Assembly (NCBI GenBank): GCA_963778945.1
Contig: CAVZWL010000007.1
Location: 189,974-253,973 of the forward strand
Origin: Fen-1254 sp963778945
Lineage (GTDB): Bacteria; Bacteroidota; Ignavibacteria; UBA10030
DNA: 64,000 nucleotides
Direction of reading: 5' to 3'
Below are positions 1 to 9,285 of this stretch, in pieces. Every line of letters begins with the position of its first letter. Within the stretch, counting starts at the first letter, position 1. A program made the position numbers and the translations under genes. A model generated the notes under the pieces. It ran no database searches, had not been told where the DNA came from, and saw only the letters and a program-made list of their open reading frames with translations.

Positions 1-1570
1 TTTTTGCTGAGTGCGAGGTTCGATCCCGGCTATCATCGGCACGCCCCGTGCCGCCCGGACCCTGCTGCTGACCGGAGAGCGGGCTGCGCATCTGTTGATT
101 GGCGGCATCGTCTTCACCGCTGCTGATACCAAGGACAATTTGATCGCCGGGTTTCAGCTTATCCGTAGTAATCTCAGTAAATTTGCCGTCGCTCAATCCG
201 GTTCGTACATATACGGGTTCCAATTTTTTATCGGCGTTGAGAATCCATACTCTGCCGAATCCGCTTTGATGATCCGCTATATACGGGCTTTTTTCATACT
301 CCGGGAAAGTTTGCGTGATGCCGAATGTCGTCGTGGTGCGCACGCGCGTTGCAATCGGTTGTCCCTTTACGGGCGTCCGTCCGTGCTGTCCTCTTTTTGC
401 AAAATATTTTTGTATTTCTGCCATCAGATCTTCACGGCTTATATCGCTGTGAACTTTCTTGATCGAATCGCGAACAGCCCGGAAGAGCGTGCGGTCTGCG
501 TCGGAAAGCGGAAACATGCCGCTGCCGTTTTGATTGCCTGAAAGCCCGCCGGATGGCGTCTGCGCTGCCGCTTTATCCTGACCGTTTGTCCCTGAGAGGA
601 CATTCCGCTTCCGGATCTGCGCTGCAATTTGGCCGAGTCGATAAGCTCTGCAGGCGGCTGCAATCGCAAAGCAAGGTTTGTTACACGTAGTAGCGTTTTG
701 ACTCGATCCGACCAATATTTTGACATTTGCCGTCATTCCCGGCATAAGTTTGAGATCGCTGTTATCGACGTCGATAATGACGATATAATTTACCACGTTG
801 GAGACACTTGTCGGATTGAGTCTGATCTGTGAGATCTGGCCGGAAAATTTATTGTCCGGATAGGCATCGACGGTAAAGTATCCTTCTTGTCCAATGGAGA
901 CCCTGCCTATATCGGATTCGTCGACTGTCGTTTCGACCTGCATTTTCCGCAAATCGTTTGCGATTGTATATAGAGTAGGAGAAGATAAACTTGCTGCAAC
1001 CGTCTGACCGATATTGACCGCACGATTGATAACCACGCCGTCGATAGGGGCGTAAATTGTAGCATATTGCAAATTGATAATGGCGCGGTCGAGCGGAGGC
1101 CTGCGCCGATTTTTCTGCTGCATTATTCACTTGATATGCCACAGCGCTGCGTCGTAATCGGCTTGTGACATAAGCTGCCGGGCAAGTAAATCCTTTGCAC
1201 GGTCGAGTGTGTCTTTTGCTGTCGGCCAACTGAGCCTTCGATTTATCCAGCGTTGCCTGGGCATCGATAACCGACTGAATGAGAAATGTCGTGTCGATTC
1301 TGGCAATGACTTGTCCTTTCTTCACGACCGAATTGAAATCGGCATACAGTTTTATGATAATTCCCGATACCTGAGTTCCGACATCGATAGAGGTGACCGG
1401 ATTGATCGTTCCTGTAGCCGTCACATAGACGGTCATATCTCCCTGCAGAAACCGAATCCAGCCGAAAATCGTATTTTGTTTTGCCATTGCGGATAAAAAG
1501 AAAATAACAAGCAAGCAAAAGAAGAGCTGCACCTGGAAATTGAAGACCAGAGTATTATTTTTCGTTTCAT
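1..1570 (-). CDS. macA: MacA/HlyD-type efflux periplasmic adaptor, multiply frameshifted, 3' end outside window
   Basis: This is a membrane-fusion adaptor that would link an inner-membrane ABC or RND pump to an outer-membrane channel. Read across frames it gives a membrane anchor with ACYFLFIRNGK, then DMTVYVTATGTINPV and VGTQVSGII (first half of the lipoyl-like domain), a coiled coil with LARQLMSQADYDAA, then IYAPIDGVVINRAVNIG, the beta-barrel piece VSIGQEGYFTVDAYP, and a C-terminal part with GLSDGKFTEI near 150-200. The start is an ATG at 1570 behind GAGGT. At least five frame changes are needed, for example near 1215 at an A-run, near 1100 and near 700. MacB would be expected further left, outside the window. 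Family assignment is good; whether the gene is intact in the organism cannot be told. Confidence 0.7.
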
Positions 1571-1659
1571 TCTATACCTCGAATCATGAAAACTGTTTTT
1601 TATTCAATCACATCTATAAAACGACCGCTGACTGAAATTTGTTTCGCAAAATAAAAAAG

Positions 1660-2426
1660 TCATTTCTTCCCGTCCACCTGATCAATCGGAACATTGCGCC
1701 GTGCGGCAACGGTCTGCATGATCTGCATGCGGACATTTTCCCGCAGAGCCGGAACTTGATCCAGCGTCAACGACGATGTCTCGACCGGCGGAAGGACGAT
1801 CAGTGCAATTTCTGAGGGTTCGCCGAATTTCCATCCATGCTTCGGAATGCAGAGCATTGTGCCGTCGAGAGCGATGGGAAGGATCGGTGTTTTTGTTTTT
1901 ACAGCAAGATGAAATGCGCCGTCAGTAAAAGGCGAAGCCGTCCGTCCGTTGTCCGCGTTCCTTCAGGAAAAATCATAACTGAACAGTGCAGCGCAAGAAG
2001 ATGCTGCGCCTTGATGAGAGCCTGCGCCCCGCTGCGTGCGCTCCGGCGGTCGACACTGATATCGCCGGCAAGCCGCATCATCCAGCCGATGACAGGAAGA
2101 GAAAACAATTCCTTTTTTGCCATCCATTTCATCTCCCACGGCAGATTGCTGATAATCGGAATATCCGCCATCGATTGATGATTGGAAACAACGACATAGG
2201 GATTACGCGGATTTAAAACCGTTTCCCCGGAAATGTGAATTTTCCATGCCGGGTTCATCAGGGTCATCATTTTGCCGACCTTTCGGAACAGGTATCCGGT
2301 TGCATAATGTGCGGGATCGCGATCGAATATTCTTCGAAGAGCCAGCAGGGGCAGCCAAAGAAGAATAAGAAGGGCAATGATGCTCCATATATAAAGAGAA
2401 CGAATTGCCGAAAGAATGTTTTTCAT
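1660..2426 (-). CDS. plsC: 1-acyl-sn-glycerol-3-phosphate acyltransferase (PlsC family), one frameshift
   Basis: The enzyme acylates lysophosphatidic acid to phosphatidic acid at the inner membrane. The first frame has an N-terminal membrane segment (SLYIWSIIALLILLWLP), the acyltransferase motif NHQSMAD (NH-x4-D) and FPEGTR. Near 1910 the frame changes and the protein continues as ALDGTMLCIPKHGW to a charged C-terminus. I chose the ATG at 2426 because the longer upstream reading carries no family signal. It lies alone between the efflux adaptor and the FMN reductase, all on the minus strand. The frame change falls after the catalytic motifs in a gene that is normally essential, so a sequence error is the likely cause. 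Confidence 0.8.
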
Positions 2427-2567
2427 CGCTGCGTATGTTTGAATATAAACGAATCGTGATTTTTTGGGATGATAAAATATAACTGATTTTGTTTCCAATA
2501 TGAAATAATGGCGCTGCCCCATTGCGCCTCCTCATCGAAAAATCGTTGTCCTGCCAGGACCTGATGC

Positions 2568-3128
2568 TCAAATTTTTACTCCCGGCATTTTCAACGCTTC
2601 CGCCAATTTCATGGATTTGAGAACGAGTGTTTTCAAGTGGTTTTCAGTGTTTTTATCAGCCAGCTCGCCGGAAGGAGTAAACGCTTCGTTCCCATTGCGT
2701 ATACATATTTGAGGTTTCGGAAGGACGATGCTGCCTAGATTTGCCAGCACTTGCCGCAGATGAGGCTGCATCCGGACGGTCCCGAACGGGCCGTTCGAAA
2801 CTCCAAAAATAGCCGTCACTTTTCCGTCGAAAGGATTTTCCATAACAGAGAGCCAATCGAGGACGTTTTTCAATCCGCCTGGGATGGAATGATTATATTC
2901 CGGGGAAGCGATTAATATAAGATCGGTTTCGACAAGAACTGACTGCAAAACGACCAGATCATGCGGAGGATCCGGAATATCTTCCGAGTAGATCGGTATT
3001 GACATCTGTGCAAGATCGACAGCGCGCACCGCCGCTCCGGCTTCACGGGCAAACCGCAAAGCGATATTCAATGCTTTTGTGTTCATCGATTCTTTTCTTA
3101 AACTTCCCGATATTCCGATGACGTCCAT
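2568..3128 (-). CDS. NADPH-dependent FMN reductase family protein
   Basis: A 186-residue flavodoxin-like fold protein that reduces FMN, quinones or azo/chromate-type substrates with NAD(P)H in the cytosol. It starts with the phosphate-binding loop GISGSLRKESMN (residues about 5-16) and carries the family signature SPEYNHSIPGGLKNVLDW near residues 76-93. A second loop, FGVSNGPFG, follows. The length is normal for the SsuE/ChrR/YieF group. The exact substrate cannot be decided from sequence. It is followed on the same strand by plsC, 140 bases away. Confidence 0.85.
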   Translation of the reverse strand: MDVIGISGSLRKESMNTKALNIALRFAREAGAAVRAVDLAQMSIPIYSEDIPDPPHDLVVLQSVLVETDLILIASPEYNHSIPGGLKNVLDWLSVMENPFDGKVTAIFGVSNGPFGTVRMQPHLRQVLANLGSIVLPKPQICIRNGNEAFTPSGELADKNTENHLKTLVLKSMKLAEALKMPGVKI

Positions 3129-3251
3129 TGCTCTTCAATCCTTCTGCTGTTTATAGTAAAACAGATGCATTCCCCCAGAAGTTCCGATAATACAAATTCA
3201 AAGTTAATATTGTCTCTCCTCTCTGTTTTGCAAAAGGAGCCGGTGTCTGCA

Positions 3252-3280
3252 TTGCATCAAACCCCGCGTTTAACTACATT
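3252..3280 (+). promoter_or_regulatory. Possible sigma-70-type promoter for the editing-domain gene
   Basis: TTGCAT at 3252-3257 and TACATT at 3275-3280 are separated by 17 bases, and the likely start codon follows at 3312. The fit is four to five of six at each box. FCB-group bacteria often use other consensus sequences, so this is a tentative call. Confidence 0.3.
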
Positions 3281-3311
3281 TTATAAAGGACAATTCTCAA
3301 GACGGAAACTC

Positions 3312-3779
3312 ATGGAAGATTTCAATAGGAATCCAAAAGACTACAATCCGCCGATGCATTCGGCAGAACATATACTCAACCAGACGATGGTGCGGATGTT
3401 CGGCTGCGGCCGGGCGTTCAGCGCCCATATTGAAAAGAAAAAATCGAAGTGCGATTATCGGTTCGGAAGGAATCTGACGCCGGAAGAGATTTTGCAGGTT
3501 GAAAAAAAAGTCAACGAGGTCATTCAATCGAATGTCCCTGTGACCGAATCGTTCCTTACCCGGAGCGAGGCAGGCGAGCGTTTCAACCTGACGCGCCTGC
3601 CGGAAGAATCGGGAGATTCTATCCGGGTTATCACTATCGGCGACTACGATGCGTGCCCCTGCAGCGGTATTCACGTGCCTTCTACAAAAGAAATCGGAAT
3701 CCTGAAAATCATCTCGACCGATTGGAAGGAAGGAGTTCTGAGGGTGCGCTTTAAACTGCAGGAGAACGGTCAGATATGA
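3312..3779 (+). CDS. AlaX/ThrRS-like tRNA-editing (second additional domain) protein
   Basis: A freestanding domain related to the editing domains of alanyl- and threonyl-tRNA synthetases, which hydrolyse mischarged aminoacyl-tRNA in the cytosol. The zinc-binding pattern is visible as HSAEH near residue 15 and CPCSGIH near residue 118. The ATG at 3312 is chosen over an earlier in-frame one at 3165 because the domain begins just after it and the upstream part is low-complexity. At about 155 residues it is a short, single-domain form. The substrate (Ser-, Gly- or other mischarged tRNA) cannot be told. The gene has no obvious partner; a methyltransferase follows about 90 bases later. Confidence 0.75.
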   Translation: MEDFNRNPKDYNPPMHSAEHILNQTMVRMFGCGRAFSAHIEKKKSKCDYRFGRNLTPEEILQVEKKVNEVIQSNVPVTESFLTRSEAGERFNLTRLPEESGDSIRVITIGDYDACPCSGIHVPSTKEIGILKIISTDWKEGVLRVRFKLQENGQI

Positions 3780-3870
3780 GGAATCGACCGCTTTACCGAA
3801 AAGAAATCTCTGCCTGCCGAAAAAGGAAGGATCATGGGCCGATTGTTGGTTAACGTTTATTTGCATTCAC

Positions 3871-4449
3871 ATGAAGAAAGATGAAGAAACGATGAAATAT
3901 CATATATGCCCGTGGTACCTTGGATATGTCCTGGCGAATCCGCTGAGACGATTCTATCAAAATCCGGAGACGATTGTTTCTCCGTATTGCAAGCCCGGAA
4001 TGCGGATTCTGGAGATCGGTCCCGGTATGGGTTTTTTCACACTGCCGATGGCAGAAAAAGTCGGCGGCGGAGGGAAAATATTCTGTGTCGATGTGCAGGA
4101 AAAGATGCTGCGGACTCTCCGCCGCAAGGTTTTGCGAAGAAAATTCGACCGCATCGTCGAAACCCGTCTTTGTTCAGAAGCATCTCTGGAGATTCACGAT
4201 TTGAAGGGAACAATAGATTTCACGCTCGCATTTGCCGTTGTTCATGAAGTTCCCGATGCAGATATTCTCTTAGGCGAGATTGCTGCATCTTTACGCCCGG
4301 AAGGAATCCTTCTTATTGCAGAGCCGAGCGGTCATGTCAACGAAGCGAGTTTTGCTGAATTGCTTCGCCGGACGGAAGCGCATGGATTTCAGAAGGCCGG
4401 TTCGCCCGATATTCGCGGAAGCCGCACTGCACTCTTGAAACATTTTTGA
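3871..4449 (+). CDS. Class I SAM-dependent methyltransferase
   Basis: A 192-residue methyltransferase with the SAM-binding motif ILEIGPGMGFFTLPMA near residues 46-61, the acidic loop FCVDVQ after the second strand, and a post-motif EVPD region near residue 129. The N-terminus (PWYLGYVLANPLRRFYQNP) resembles UbiE/arsenite-type small methyltransferases of unknown substrate. An alternative start is the ATG at 3892. The stop codon lies just ahead of the next start at 4455, so the two genes are probably transcribed together. Confidence 0.75.
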   Translation: MKKDEETMKYHICPWYLGYVLANPLRRFYQNPETIVSPYCKPGMRILEIGPGMGFFTLPMAEKVGGGGKIFCVDVQEKMLRTLRRKVLRRKFDRIVETRLCSEASLEIHDLKGTIDFTLAFAVVHEVPDADILLGEIAASLRPEGILLIAEPSGHVNEASFAELLRRTEAHGFQKAGSPDIRGSRTALLKHF

Positions 4450-4454
4450 AAAAA

Positions 4455-5271
4455 ATGAATATGCCTTTTCTCCGCAGAACGTTTATCGCCGCAGCCGTGT
4501 GCATCGTTGCATCAGCATCGCTCTTGTCCCGCGATGCCGCCGATACGGCGCGGTCTGTCAGCCCGTACGGCAGTTCATGCGGACTCGTGTTTGAAACTGC
4601 CTTATCTGAAAAAAGCCGGGATGCAGGGGCCTATCACTGTGTGGATCGTGGACGGGGCCTATGTGCGGACATTTATCGACGAGGAATTCACGAATTACGG
4701 ACAGCACGATAATTTTGCCTTTATTCCAAAAAACGAATTTTGGCTCGATCGGGAAGAACAGAATGACGAGCAGACTTTTTTTATCGATCATCTTTTAATT
4801 GAATACCGGCTGATGGAAAGAGGCGTTTCATACGATTCGGCTCTGGAAGCGGCAGACCTGCAGGAAATGATCGAACGAAAGCAATCCGGCGATTTACTGA
4901 AAGTTCTGAAAAAAGACGGCCTTCCGGATCCTGAAAAAGTCCATCTCCGGCTCTGGAAAAAGCTCGAATCGGGACTCAGTGTATGGATCGTCGACGGCCG
5001 CTTGGTGCGGAGCGCGTTCGATGTAGACTTTACCGAAGGAGGTCATGAGTTCGTCTACGAGTTCGTTCCGCACAACGAAGTCTGGATCGACAACGACCTT
5101 CAGGAAGCAGAACGGCCTTTTGTTCTTTTTCATGAGCTGCACGAACGCAATCTCATGATGGAGGGCTGGGAGTATTCAAGAGCACATCAAGATGCAAGCG
5201 CGCTGGAATCGTATTGCCGCCGTCACACCGATGAACTGCATGTCAAACTAGGTAACGAAGGGTGGGAATGA
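4455..5271 (+). CDS. Secreted protein with two tandem copies of a VWIVDG domain, one frameshift
   Basis: I do not recognise a named family. The N-terminus (MNMPFLRRTFIAAAVCIVASASLLS) looks like a signal peptide; the frame then changes near 4590 and the body continues to 5271. The body is an internal duplication. Copy 1 (about 4630-4860) reads VWIVDG, VRTFIDEEFTN, FIPKNEFWLD, FFIDHLLIEYRLM and ends in an Ala-rich helix. Copy 2 (about 4975-5205) reads VWIVDG, VRSAFDVDFTEGGH, FVPHNEVWID, VLFHELHERNLM and SRAHQDA. Copy 2 keeps a His/Glu-rich HELHE core and a downstream His, whereas copy 1 has DHLLIE there, so a putative metal site may survive only in copy 2. The fusion of signal peptide and body depends on the frameshift reading. 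Confidence 0.5.
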
Positions 5272-5351
5272 ACAGTGCAGCAGGAAAGGCCGGCCTGTTG
5301 CGGCGGGACGGCCTATCGAAGAACTTTTCTGCTGGAGACATGAACCGGTGA

Positions 5352-5969
5352 TTATTGGTTTAATCGTTGAAAAATAAAAAAACGGTTGCCGTAACTGATA
5401 GGTTCCGTAAAATCATTCACATTAAGATTTTGTATAGGCCGGCGCAATTCCTCCGGAAACGAATAAATGTTGGTCATTCCGATTTTTCCTCCCTGTGCAC
5501 GCAAAGAAGAATCGATAGAAAATGTTTTTGCCAATTCTTCAAAGCTGGCGCCGCGTTTGAGGGCTGCATACGCCGAGTCGGCATCTGCTGCCGAACGGCA
5601 GAGGATCTCTGCAAGAAAATAATTGACCGGTGCCGCAAAGTGGACAACAGTCTGCAGACGGTACCATGTTGGAATCGGTTTATCATCGACAGCAGGCGGT
5701 AAGAATCGCCATTGCTTCATAGTGGCTGCGGCTTGGGCATTCCAATTCGTATCCCTGGTTCCTTTTATAATATGAACGTTATCGACAGTTCCGTTCTCTA
5801 AAACATGAAGCACAACATCCAGACTGATGGGACCATAGTTCTCATCTGACGGGACGGGAGGGAACTGGCTTTGGCTGATCAGCTTCGGCATAAGTTCCTG
5901 CTGGCTTTCTTTTATGCTCGAGCACGAAAAAAGAGACACAGCAAGAATAAGAAGAATGAGACTTTTCAT
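5352..5969 (-). CDS. Lipoprotein with TonB C-terminal-like and parvulin-like domains
   Basis: A predicted lipoprotein: MKSLILLILAVSLFSC ends in a lipobox Cys at about residue 16. It is followed by a TonB_C-like domain (GPISLDVVLHVLENGTVDNVHI to AAATMKQWRFLPP, about residues 40-105) and a parvulin-type peptidyl-prolyl isomerase region (ILCRSAADADSAYAALKRGASFEELAKTFS to PISYGNRFFIFQ). The start at 5969 is set by GGAGGTGCATC just before the ATG; longer readings have no support. In known proteins TonB_C contacts outer-membrane receptors and parvulins help outer-membrane protein folding, so an envelope role is inferred. The combination in one small lipoprotein is unusual to me. Confidence 0.6.
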   Translation of the reverse strand: MKSLILLILAVSLFSCSSIKESQQELMPKLISQSQFPPVPSDENYGPISLDVVLHVLENGTVDNVHIIKGTRDTNWNAQAAATMKQWRFLPPAVDDKPIPTWYRLQTVVHFAAPVNYFLAEILCRSAADADSAYAALKRGASFEELAKTFSIDSSLRAQGGKIGMTNIYSFPEELRRPIQNLNVNDFTEPISYGNRFFIFQRLNQ

Positions 5970-6441
5970 GATGCACCTCCGAATATATGAACCGGTGGAT
6001 AACTGCATGAAATATTTTTGGAAAATAATGTTGTACAAAAACTTTCCATACAAACACAGATAGATATATATGAAAAGGCAATTCAGAATTCGACCGAATA
6101 TATATATTTCGATGATAAAAGTAAATCGATTCTCAAAAGGCCGTAAACCTTGAAATATAGAATAAATAACGCGTTTTGAGGACGGCAGCTGCGATGCGAT
6201 AGGATGGGAATCCAATGCGGTTTTAAATCCTTCGGACGGGGATGAGAAGAGACCGGTTTTCTGAGTTTGAAGATACAATTTTTTTTTGCTGTTTTTCTCT
6301 GCACTTGAAAGTCCGGCGATACATGCAGGAGTTTGCAGAAGGCGCCGTCGAAAAACGGACGTTGTGCAGGTTTTTTCAACATTGCAATTCGGAGCTTTTT
6401 TCGGTACCGTTTATACATACTTTCATTAAATTATCGATGTA
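5970..6441. other. Intergenic region between divergent genes, no gene seen
   Basis: This 472-base spacer separates the lipoprotein gene (minus) from the patatin gene (plus), so it must hold both promoters. It is AT-rich near 6060-6110 with alternating TA runs. Short open frames on both strands show no family resemblance. I see no convincing promoter boxes, hairpin or repeat. Confidence 0.5.
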
Positions 6442-9201
6442 ATGAAGACAAGAATATTTTTGACAACTATCGGTCTGGCCTTTCTCTTCTCGTTTCCATT
6501 TATTCTCCGGGCACAAAAAAATGACGAAGGCCGTGTCGTTCTTACACCCGACTGGAAAGAATCGAAATCTCAAATTCCATCATTCGTTCGTTTGCGCCTG
6601 CCGAAGCGTCCGAAAATTGCACTCGTTCTCAGCGGCGGCGGAGCGCGTGGAGTTGCCGCTATCGGCGTCCTCAAAGCTTTTGAACGCGCTCATATTCCCA
6701 TCGATCTTCTTGTAGGAAACAGCATCGGGAGTATTATCGGCGGGCTGTACGCATCGGGATATTCGCCTGCGCAGCTTCAGGTGATGGTCGATACGACCAA
6801 CTGGGATGAGGTTTTGAGCTACGGTGATCAGGCAAGGCGTCAAGATATGTTCCTTGATAAAAAAATCGAACGCGATAAAAGTATTTTAGTTTTGCGCTTT
6901 AACGGTTTGGAACCGGTCATTCCTTCTGCTTTTTCTTCAGGACAAAACCTGACGAATTATTTGAACACGATAACCCTGCAGAGTGTCTATCATCCTGATC
7001 CGTCGTTCGATGGTCTTCGAATTCCGTTCCGTGCGACGGCGACCGACCTGGTATCGGGCAAAAGGGTTGTGATCGACCGGGGAGATTTAACGAGCGCGCT
7101 CCGGGCAAGCATGTCCGTTCCGCTGCTTTTTACGACAGTACAAAAAAGATACTATGCAGCTTCTCGACGGCGGCCTTATCGGTAATCTTCCTGTGGAAGT
7201 CGCTCTTCAAGAAAAAGCGGATATCGTTATCGGCGTCGATATGATGGGGCCGCTTCGTTCTCGCCATCAGCTCAATACGCCGTGGGAAGTTGCAGATCAG
7301 ATTACGACCATTATGATGCAGGAAGCAAACGAATTATCACGGAAAAAAGCGGATATCATGATTACGCCGAAGCTCGGCGATCACCTTTCAACAGATTTCT
7401 CACAGCTCGATTCTCTGATCGATTGCGGTGAAGAAACTGCATATTCTGCGGTTCCGGTTATCCGGCAGCTTATGAAAATAAAATCAGCGCATTCCCCGCG
7501 CGATACATTTTCTTTTGAAAATCCGCATTGGTCATTCGATTCGAGCTGCGTGCCCGCGCCTCTTCAGGAACGGCTTCATGGATTTTCCGATCGGCATACA
7601 GTTTCTTACGGCGCCCTTTTGCAGATACTCAACGAGCTCTCTGAACCGGGAGATTACGATACCGTAGAAGCGATAGCAGACCGGGTTGCCGGAGGAACCG
7701 ATATTGCACTGCATCTTGTTCGGTTCCCGGTTCTGGACAGCGTGACGTTTGCCGGCAATCGAATAATTTCTTCCGACACCCTGCAAAACGCATTCCGTTC
7801 CATGCTGGGCAAACCGATCAATGCGCCGGAACTTCTTAAAGCTCTCGAAAACGTTCTTCGTATGTACCGGTCTGCAGGTTATTCGCTGGCGCGAATTGTC
7901 CGAACAAGCTATGCCGCTGCCGACCGCCGCGCTGCAGTGATTCTCGATGAAGGAGTGATCGGCCGGATCGATATCAGCGGTACGATAAAAACACGGGATT
8001 GGGTTCTTCGCCGTGAACTGCCGATGACCGCCGGCTCTGTCTTTTTGATTCAAAGTGCAAAACAGGGAATTGTAAATTTGAATGCGACCAATTTATTCGA
8101 ACAGGTCATCCTGTCTGCTCATCATGAAGGAGATGCGGACAAAGAAAACGTCCTGACGCTTCAAGCACGCGAAAGAAACACGGACCTCATACGTTTCGGT
8201 CTTCGCATCGATAATGAACGGAATATCCAGCCCTCCATCGATCTCCGGGATGAGGATTTTTTGGGAACCGGATCTGAAATCGGGATTATGGCTGGCGGCG
8301 GTTCAAGGAATCAGAGCTATATGGGAGAAGTGAAGACAACGCGCATTTTCAATTCTTATTTGACCTTCGGACTCCAGGGATATTTCCTCACGGAAGATAT
8401 CAATGTTTATCGGGATGCTTCTCAGTCCTCGCTTGACGAATTCGAGCGGATGAAAATCGGGGAATATGAGCAGGTTCGCAACGGCGGAACTGCGAGTTTC
8501 GGAATGCAGCTCGCACGTCTCGGAAGTCCTTATCGTTCAGGGAAGACTGGAACACATTAAAATTTATAATATTTTAAACAATCCGATCGACAACCAGACC
8601 TATGATCTTTCCGCGCTGCGATTCGGAACGTATGTCGATACGCAGGATAAAGTTCCGTACCCAAATTCCGGCGAAGTGCTCAATCTTTATTATGAATCGG
8701 CTCTTGTCGATTTTGGCAGCACAGTGGCGATATTCGAAGTTTTCATTTTCGTACGATAAGTATATATCTATTTTCAATACTCTCGTCATGCACCCGCGCC
8801 TGTGGATCGGCGTCGGAGACAAATCTCTGCCCCTGAGCGAACAATTTTCTCTCGGCGGGCCTGAAAGTTTTTGGGGATATGCCGAAAACGATTCTTTAGG
8901 GCGTCAGGTTTTTTTAGCAAGTCTGGAGTATCGCTATAAACTTCCATTTCCTCTCCTTTTCGATACATATTTTAAGTTTCGGTACGACTTCGGCGCGATC
9001 CGGTCTATAACGGGGGATGTGGCTCTTGCGGATTTCAAACACGGCCTCGGCGCTACACTGGCGCTCGATACGCCGGCCGGCCCGGCGGAGTTCTCAGTGA
9101 GCGAGGCTTTTTATTCGCGGCCTGAAATTCATCACCTGGTCTGTTGGGGACCGGTCATGTTTTCGTTCACTATCGGTTATCCGATTCTTGGCGTACATTA
9201 G
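6442..9201 (+). CDS. Patatin-like phospholipase with BamA-like surface-antigen barrel, three frameshifts
   Basis: A large envelope lipase of the PlpD/RssA type. A signal peptide (to about residue 25) is followed by the patatin domain with oxyanion motif SGGGARG, nucleophile elbow GNSIGS and catalytic LDGG (about 7163). A POTRA-like stretch comes next (about 7740-8000), then a C-terminal 16-strand-type barrel ending in FSFTIGYPILGVH. PlpD-like proteins export or anchor their patatin domain at the cell surface. Frame changes are needed near 7150 (an A-run before the LDGG motif), near 8540 and near 8740; the protein resumes cleanly each time. With these joined it is about 920 residues, longer than PlpD. 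Confidence 0.8.
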
Positions 9202-9285
9202 CATGTGCAGCATGCAACTTGATGCCTGCTTCCTCCGTATCACGGAAGAGAGGCGGGATTCTTCCGTCCCGAGGACTCGTTCATT

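Noticed and set aside
7532..8053. 173-residue open frame antisense to the patatin gene
   Set aside because: It overlaps a well-supported gene and has no domain or start signal.
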